64,000 nucleotides of DNA from Pseudofabraea citricarpa. Lineage: Eukaryota; Ascomycota; Leotiomycetes; Helotiales; Dermateaceae. Shown piece after piece: positions 56,167 to 64,000 of the stretch. The DNA lies in NCBI GenBank assembly GCA_029641185.1, contig JAPWGK010000010.1, forward strand, positions 1,178,001-1,242,000. The letters run 5' to 3'. Position 1 is the stretch's first letter, and each line of letters begins with the position of its first letter. A program made the translations under genes and the position numbers. Below the pieces are notes generated by a model. The model saw only the letters and a list, made by a program, of their open reading frames with translations. It was not told where the DNA came from and did not search any database.

Positions 56167-59100
56167 ATGGACGCAGCCAGCACTGCAGGGGAGGAACTAC
56201 AGCAGTACTTACCCCCCAGGCTTTTTGAACGACTCCGACAGATCGCGGGATACACCTGGGACGAGTCCAAACAACCCTTTCATTCTAGCTATGATAACTG
56301 GTAAGTTTCCAAGGTGCCTACCGCGCCTACGTGCCTTGACTAAAGCAGCGCAGGCAAGTCTACGGGACCAAGAACACTGGCAAGCAGCGAGCGAGCGATA
56401 CGACCACAAACCCACACGGCAAACCAGAACGCCACATCGAGATACATGGGATTCGCAGGGCTGATAGTGATGCTGAAAGTGAATCGGGCAACTCATACGA
56501 TGGTCAATCCGAACCAGAGAATGTTGCCGTCGTGGCACGCGTCTCGACTCATGCGTTGAGGGAAGAGAGGGCATTCCATATTTGCAAGAACCTTATCAGG
56601 TCCGTGGATCCAGAGGGCAAGCATATTGTGAGGCCCATAGACCTCGTGCGGCTGCCAGGCCAGCAAGGGGATAAGGGGCCGGTTGTTGTATGCATATTCG
56701 AGCACCCAGGCCCGAATTATTTACCTAAAGTCATAGATTATGGACCCGCATGGTACAAAGGTCGAAAGGTTGGGGACACACACGAGGTAATTCGGGACGA
56801 GGTGTTCATGCCCAAGGAACCAATTTCTCTCGACAGATTTCTAGACTTTGCTATTGGCGCCACGGAGTGCTTGGAGATTCTGCATCACGGCCAAAGAATT
56901 GTGCATGGAGAGATTCGAGGCGATGCATTTCATATGCACCCCGAGACATCTACTGTAAAACTTATCAATTTTGGCTCAGGGCTCCGGACCTTTGAGCATG
57001 GTCTTACGAGTACTGGCTGGTCAAGCCTCTCGAAAGAGCTTGGTGCTAAAACAAAATTGTCATATATGTCTCCCGAGCAGACTGGAAGATTGCCGGCTCA
57101 GCCTGACAGCCGCACGGATATATATTCTCTGGGTATCCTTTTCTGGACTGTACTTGCTCAGCAACCCGCCTTTGACGGAGAAACGCCTATGGATATTATC
57201 CAAGCAGTTCTCGGCCGTCGGCTCCCTTCCGTCTCAAGCATCAACATGAATATACCAGATGTTGTTGGAAGAGTGATACAAAAGATGACTGCCAAGGCTA
57301 TTGCTGACCGCTACCACTCGGCCAGTGGTTTAAAGCATGATCTTGTTGAGATTCAACGGCTCTTGGGCGATGGAAACTCTGGAGCTCTCAAACACTGGCA
57401 GATTGCTACAAAAGACGTGTCTTCATTTTTCATCCTTCCTACTACCCAGGTTGGTCGGGCCAAGGAGCACGAGGAAGTCGTTGCAATAATCAATAAGGTA
57501 TCAAGGCGTCATCTCATGGGTCAAAAACAGGAAATTTCAAGTCTGTCATCAGGCTCAAGCTTATCGGACGGTCGATATGAGGCTTTCGAAGCTGGCCTCG
57601 CAGGCCTAGCGGGCAATGGGGGGGATTTTTCCAGTGAAGGAGACAATACAAGTTCTGCCGAGAACACTAACGCAGGTTTCTTGCTTGGGAGTGATCAGAA
57701 ACTCACAATTCGAAGTGGTTCAAACCAGTTGAGGTCTGCCTCAAACTCCCAGCATAATTCTGTTGAAAGTCAAAGCTCCAATCGGTCGAATAATTCTGTA
57801 CGATCAACTTCCAATGTGAAGCCCTGGGAGAAAAACAGTGCTTTATCTTTGGAAGCCAGAAGCGTCATCGAGAGTATTTCAGAGGGTCCGAGATCTAGTA
57901 AGTCTCCTTTTGTTTTTGTTTCATGTGGATTGATGTATCTGCTACCTTTTCAGACAAACAAATGTTGTCACATAACAGAACTGATATCGACTGTAGGCTC
58001 GGATGGCGCTGGTAGTTTGACAAATCAACGCAACACTCATAAATTCCGCCGAAAGGGCCGATGCGAGGTTGTCAGTATTGCTGGTGCTGCTGGACTTGGC
58101 AAGAGCTGTCTCGTGCAATCAGTACAGGCTGAAGCGCGGCGTCGTGGATATTTCGCCAGCTCCAAGTTTGACCAAGCTAAGAAAACACCCTTTGGACCGG
58201 TGCTTAAGATACTCTCAACTCTATTCAAACAGGTTTTTTCAGAGAGCAATACAGAGACACCTTTCCATCAACTTCTCAAACAATATGCCCGACCCGCTTG
58301 GCCCATGCTACACAAAGTACTTGGACTACCCGAGTTTCTCCTAGGTTCAAAAATCAATGTCCCAAAGCGTGGCCATTCAAGTCAACTATCACAGGGGTAT
58401 AACAAAAGCATACAACAAGAACTTGGACGACGGGATTCATCCCCATCAAGCTCAAATAACAGTTTATATAGCATATCTCTTGGTGCTCAGAGCTCCCAGG
58501 ATTTTCTGCGAGCAGGCTCTTCGACGAAGAGTATGCGATTGATGAACACATTTCTCGATGTGCTGAGGGTCTTTACTCAACACAAGTTCATTTGTCTATG
58601 CCTCGATGACCTACGTGAGTACACCCCGAATTGTTTTCTCAAATCTCTTAGCAGTGTGCATATGGAATCGAAAGTCGATTGCATTGATATGCTATGCTTG
58701 AATCTAATACTATCAATGAGACCAGCCAATTTTGGTCATTTCAAATGCGTCACCTTTGTGGTCGGAAAGTGTTGAATGAATGTTCTCGAGAGCAGTTGAT
58801 TTCTTCACTTTCTTTGGGGGCAACTACCTTTATCCTGCATTTGTTGGCGTTGTGATTCGCCAAATGATACTTTATATGTGCTTATATATCGGACACATAT
58901 CTCCAAACCGAGACTAACACATTTCTTCAATAGAATTTGCGGATGATGAATCCTTGGATTTAATCACCCAGATTGTGGCCGCTAGAATGCGTCTTGTGCT
59001 TATTGTAACATACCGTCCTGGAGAGATACTACCCGAGAAGATTAGACCAATCCTAGAACCTCCTAACACTGAGGGTATCAGTAACCTAGCCCCAATCCTG

Positions 59101-62100
59101 CGAGCGTGATCTTGCTAACTAGTATAGAATATATCAAGGCAGGAGGTGTTGGCATTACACGAATCGAACTTCAACCTTTGAGTGAGAATGACATCACGCA
59201 ATACGTGGCTATGGCACTATGTCGACCCATGCAAGAAATTGTTCCCTTAGCAGCTGTGATTCAATCTAAGACTGCTGGCAATCCATTCTATATGAGAGAG
59301 ATGCTTGACACATGTCACAGAAAGCAATGCATTTGGTACGATTATCGGAACAGCGTTTGGCGATATGATATCGATCGGATATTCAAACAATTTGAAACTG
59401 AAAACTATCACGATATTCTCAACCATGAATTCATCACCAGTCGCTTGAACGAATTATCGCCTTCTTGTAGAAGTATTCTTGCATGGGCTTCGTTGGTAGG
59501 GACTAGCTTTTCCTTCGAACTTGTTCAACGACTGCTTTCTGGCGAGTTTGACTACGACGCGCCGCAAAAATCAACATTGGATCCAGTTGAAGGGCTGCAG
59601 TCGGCTATCCAAGCTTATATTATTGTACCAACTCAAGACGATGATCGATTTCGTTTTGCACACGACCGGTACATACAGGCCGCTTCTTCTCTGCACGAAT
59701 GCGATGGGCCTAAGATGCATTTCATAATTGCACAAACGCTCATCAAGTATTACTCCGGCGATGAGCGTTCTCGCGACGCTACAGCGACTCATATATGCGA
59801 GGCAATGGATATAATCAAACAACGCGTTGTCCACAGGCAGTCTTTTCGGCATTTGCTTTTTGACTGTGCTCAATCAGCGGCTGAAAGTGGAGCCCGTTCA
59901 ACCGCTGCAAGATTCTACACGAGTTGCTTCAATTTGCTGCAGGAAAACCCCTGGGCTGACGGCTCGGAGGATTGTTACTACGATGAGACTCTTCAACTAT
60001 ACACCCGAGCCAGTGAATGCTACCTATACATGGGTCAATACGAAGAAGCGAAACGATTGCTACATACCATCTTCTCCAATGCTAAGACACCTGTCGACGA
60101 AGCCCCCGCCTGGGTGTTGCAATCGCGGGTATATTCACAAGAGGGTGATTCTGAAGCCGCCTTCAGTGCGCTAAAAAGATGTATCAAGGCGCTTAATATT
60201 CAAGTCGACGACCATCCGAGTTTCGAAAAGTGTGATGCCGAGTTTGAACGTCTTTCGCTCAAGATCCAATCCCTTGACCGGCAAGAAGTAGTAAACAGAG
60301 AAATGGCCAAAGATTCAAATCTTGCTGCTGTTGGGGCTGTCCTTGTCGAAACAATCAGTGCTGCGTTTTGGACAGACATGCTTGTGTTCTATCAGATGTC
60401 ATTAGTCATGGTCAATACGCATATATCACACGGGGCCTTCCCACAAGCGGGCATGGCATTCTTGCATTTAGCAACTATCTCTATTGCCAGGTTTAACATG
60501 GTAAAGTTTGCCAGCGACATGGGCAATATTTCACTGGAATTGATGGACCGATGGAGGGACCCATATACAGTGAGTAGATCTTAAATTTCCCCCTTTATTA
60601 AGCCTTGCTATGTCGGGAAGCAAATCAGCATGTGCTTGACCTCGAGGAATAAGTATGACCAAGGCAATCCAGATATCTTCATACTTGAGTTATAGGTCAT
60701 CAGGCTTCTGTCGTGTATTGGGTACTCGCAGTCGCTAGAGAATTTTCAAAGCTATCTAGGCAAGGGTGAGCTTGACATCCGAGAGCAGCTGTGAGGTTGG
60801 AAAAAATTATACTGCAGAAAGGCTTCAGCTTACTGAAATTCTCGGGTCTCAAAACACGCTTAGTTATCTTAGATAATCCCTACTCTTGGAAGATTATCGA
60901 CGACAGAAAGTTAACTGGCCATGCCGAGGAAGTACATGAGATTCAGGAAGACACGTAGAATGGCCAAGTATTCATTCATACGCATGAATTCTGATCGCTC
61001 TCATTACTCGAGTTCATTTGCTTGGACAGATTTTTTACTGTTCTTTTGGTGTTAAACGCCTCACAATGAGCAAATAATTGTCTTACATTATTGAATGAAT
61101 GCTAACATTGAGTGGTAGATGGGACGTGGCAACACGATATACTCTGTGTTTGTTGGGCACGTACAATTTCCTCTCGCTGCAGCGGTTGGGCAATTAGAAG
61201 GTGCTTTGGAATATGCCATAGCAGCAGGTGAGTTTTGATCTTGTACAGGATCTTCCTGTACCTCTTTTCGTTGCATTGGCTGTTCTATACTTTCATCAGG
61301 ATTTCCAACTCTACCTGCGAACGCCGCTCAGACTTTAGCATATCATATTCTAACGTAAAACCTCACTTTGTAGGTGATCGGATCTCAACTATTCTGAATT
61401 TCGGATTTGTCGGGTTTCTCAAGTTCTCAGCCTCGAACCATTTGGCAGATCTCGAGTCCTTTTGCACCTATGGATGCGAAGAAGTGGTTGGTTGGCAGAG
61501 CGACACACGTGGAGGGACAATGCTAATTGCAGTTCGACAACTGTGCCGTGCTCTGCAGGGAAAGAGTTTTACAACTGTTGCCTCAGATGTGATGGCCGAC
61601 CCCGACTTCAATTATTCTAATTATAAGTCATGGCTACACAATTCCTTGACAAACAGTGATCGACCACTTCTTATCTTTCAAAGCTTAGAGATGGCTCCAT
61701 TGTTCCTCTATGGCCACTTTGAAAGAGCAATCGAGGTTGGCAGATCTTGTCTAGAACAGATGGATATTCTGTGGACGATGCGAAATACCCGTTTTATCAT
61801 GCTTTTCCAAGGACTGTCACTAGCAGCGAGGCTATGGAGTAGAATGAATGACCCTCGTTGGTCTTTGGACCTCGTTACTTCGCCGTCCAGCGACAAGTCG
61901 CTCCCAGAGGTCCGGTTCCATGAAGCTAAAATCCAAGAGGAAAAGGCCGCGGTACTGAAAGACCTCAAGCTATACAAAAAAGAGATTGAGAAATGGCAGG
62001 TCGTCACTGACATTAATTACTTGGCCTGGTCAAAACTACTCGCCGCCCAAATTGCCGAGATCGAAGGAAATCACAATCTCGCCATGTCTTTCTTCGAGGA

Positions 62101-64000
62101 GAGTCTAGATCATGCGTCTGCCCATAATTTCGTTTTTGAGGAAGCGCTGGGCAACTTCTTAGTGGCAGGGTTTTTCTTGCGTCAAGGAGCAAGACGGCCA
62201 GCAAAAGCTGCCTTGCGCGAGTCAATCATGCTCTATAGACAGTTCGGTGCTGTCGGAGTTGCCAAATATATCGAAAATGAACATAGTCTTCTCTTACAAG
62301 GACCGACTCGAAACATGAGGACAGCAGATGCCAGTGCCCAGACGGATTTTGCTGGAGATTCCGCACCTGTGCAATATCAGACACTCGAAGGAGACGAGAA
62401 TGACGAACGCCACCTCACTCGCGCCTCGATTACAGAAACGAAAGGTGATAGGATTGATGCCTGGCAGGGTGGTGCGGCAAGGCCTGATGCTGGTTCAGGC
62501 TTACCTGCGCTTGACATGCTAGACCTTACGTCGATTCTTGAAAGTTCTCAGGTCATCTCGAGCGTGTTGCAGGTGGATCAGCTGCTTAAGACAATGTGCG
62601 AAATTATTTTGCAAAATTGTGGAGGCCTGGCAGACTTAGCAGTCATTATAGTGGAGGAAGAAGATCCAGTGGGCTGGAGTATCGCTGCTAGTGGTGATCC
62701 CGACAAAGGTGCAGAGGCCCATATCCCCGGTATACCATTAGGTGAGACATCTTTAGTTGCCGAAGGTGTCATTGTCTACTGCACACGCTTTAGAGAAACA
62801 GTTTTCCTACCAAACCTCATCCACGACGAACGCTTTAGCAACGTTGATGAAGCATGGTCAGCCAGAAATCCAGGTGGGAAATCGGTTATCGCGGTGCCAA
62901 TTACGCACGGTACAAATCCTCTTCTGGGAGTTCTTTACTTGGAAGGCAAACCAAACATACTAACAGACCGCAATTTGGTTGTCTTGCAACTGCTAGTAGC
63001 AAGTATCGGAACAGCTTATTCCAATGCATTGACCATGAAAGCGATTGAGAAAATCTCTGCGTCAAACATCTCGATGGTTGATCTTCAAAAGAGAGCTCTT
63101 AGCAAGGCAATCGAAGCTGAAGCCAAGGCCAAGGCGGCCGAAGCAGAGGCTTTGAGAAGCGTTGAGTAAGTGCAACAATAGTCCCTACAGAGAACTTATA
63201 GTCCCTAGTATGCTAACTTGCCTCTTTAAGGCTTGCGGAAGAGGCTGCAAAGGCAAAGTCGATATTTCTTGCGAACGTATCCCACGAACTCCGAACACCA
63301 CTTAATGGCGTCATTGGCAATTCAGAGTTGCTTAAGGACAGCGACTTGCGAAAGGATCAAGCGGAGATGGCTGACTCGATCCGCGTGTCTGCTGACCTTC
63401 TCTTGACAGTTATCAATGACATACTGGACTTTTCGAAAATGGAGGCAGACAAAATGAAGCTTTTCATTGTTGCCTTTAATGCAAATGAGATGGTAAAAGA
63501 AGTAGTCCGGTGTGTATAATACATTCTTTGGGCAGGAGTACATTGAAAAGCTGACTGAAATTGTTTAGATCCGTCTCGTACAGCAATAGGGACAAGAAGA
63601 GTTCCAAAAATGTGACAATCATCCAGGACATCTCTCTCACCGACTCACTTATCTATGGAGACCCAGTACGAATTCATCAGGTTCTGGGGAATCTAGTCGG
63701 CAACAGTCTAAAATTTACAGAGGAAGGGTCAATAACAATTGGCGCTAAGACTGTATCGGAAACGGATGAGTTCGTTCAACTGACATTCTGGGTTAAGGAT
63801 ACCGGTATTGGCATCCCACCGCACAAACTTGTTAAACTTTTCAAACCATTCAGTCAAGCAGATGCCAGTACAGCTCGAAAATATGGTGGTAGTGGACTCG
63901 GACTCAGTATTTGTAGATCTCTCATCGAGTCAATGATGGGAGGGAAAATTGAGCTCGAAAGTGTCGAAAACGTAGGCACAACAGCTTGGTTTACTGTCAC
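56167..64000 (+). CDS. Group X hybrid histidine kinase, 3' end outside window
   Basis: Nine exons can be joined in frame: 56167-56300, 56354-57897, 57997-58614, 58934-59074, 59128-60569, 61119-61227, 61374-63165, 63231-63509 and 63569 onward, giving over 2160 residues so far. Order of domains: Ser/Thr kinase-like (about 120-385), AAA-type ATPase with Walker [12 protein letters not shown] near 590 and Walker B CLCLDDLQFADDES, a long helical repeat region, GAF (about 1720-1885), coiled coil, HisKA with phosphorylated His in [12 protein letters not shown] near 1945, and HATPase with [17 protein letters not shown] and [10 protein letters not shown]. The kinase-like domain has HGE in place of HRD and NFG in place of DFG, so it is probably inactive. 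This is the layout of fungal group X kinases, such as Candida Chk1 and fission yeast Mak2/Mak3, which act in stress and phosphorelay signalling. The receiver domain should follow past 64000. Confidence 0.9.

Overview
This window is nuclear DNA of a filamentous ascomycete (Pezizomycotina). The evidence is numerous short spliceosomal introns (about 50-90 nt, GTAAGT-type donors, CTAAC/TGACTAA-like branch sites), a PhiA-type conidial wall protein, a group X hybrid histidine kinase with pseudokinase, ATPase and GAF modules, and an Lte1-type RasGEF of nearly 1800 residues. The overall look resembles Leotiomycetes (Helotiales), but I cannot fix the genus from sequence alone. Nineteen protein-coding genes and one intron-containing tRNA gene can be supported. 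The rest is intergenic DNA rich in simple repeats.

Layout: 3-685 atypical Rho-like GTPase; 914-1539 (-) PhiA-like wall protein; 1540-4340 no gene seen; 4341-5729 (-) PRPP synthetase PRS5, divergent from 6136-6797 RNA polymerase III subunit RPC17/RPC9; 6798-9427 AT-rich gap with a minus-strand tRNA at 7751-7896; 9428-10765 (-) SOF1, divergent from 10954-12353 RPN6; 13779-14459 (-) HUB1 with an RS-rich N-terminus; 14973-17032 (-) NOP58, divergent from 17350-18606 VMA6; 19093-20074 (-) mitochondrial uS15, divergent from 20367-21380 cytosolic RPS0; 23968-24696 (-) KxDL protein; 26739-27938 (-) CTP-dependent diacylglycerol kinase, divergent from 28464-30380 SPB4; 30819-33410 (-) SEC18/NSF, divergent from 33934-35013 CIR_N/LENG1-like protein; 35269-36120 (-) and 36723-37409 two conserved-looking proteins of unknown function, also divergent; 38406-43862 (-) LTE1-like RasGEF; 43863-50757 a 6.9 kb gene-poor tract that begins with a cluster of tandem repeats; 50758-54048 a large disordered nuclear-looking protein; 56167 to the window end, the 5' part of a group X hybrid histidine kinase cut off inside its ATPase domain.

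The genes are mostly housekeeping. Ribosome production is strongly represented (SOF1, NOP58, SPB4, RPS0, uS15m, RPC17), with proteasome (RPN6), splicing (HUB1, perhaps the CIR_N protein), vacuole and membrane traffic (VMA6, SEC18, KxDL), lipid and nucleotide metabolism (DGK1, PRS5) and signalling (Rho-like GTPase, LTE1, histidine kinase). Divergent pairs with 0.2-0.6 kb between start codons recur, suggesting shared promoters.

I did not find a clear new system such as a defence island or a biosynthetic cluster. The items most worth a second look are the tRNA gene whose 73-nt intron carries a second perfect acceptor half, the RS-HUB1 fusion with a frame-preserving intron before an altered C-terminus, the repeat and G-run cluster upstream of LTE1, and the 549-nt intron of the histidine kinase that contains a 60-codon open relic.
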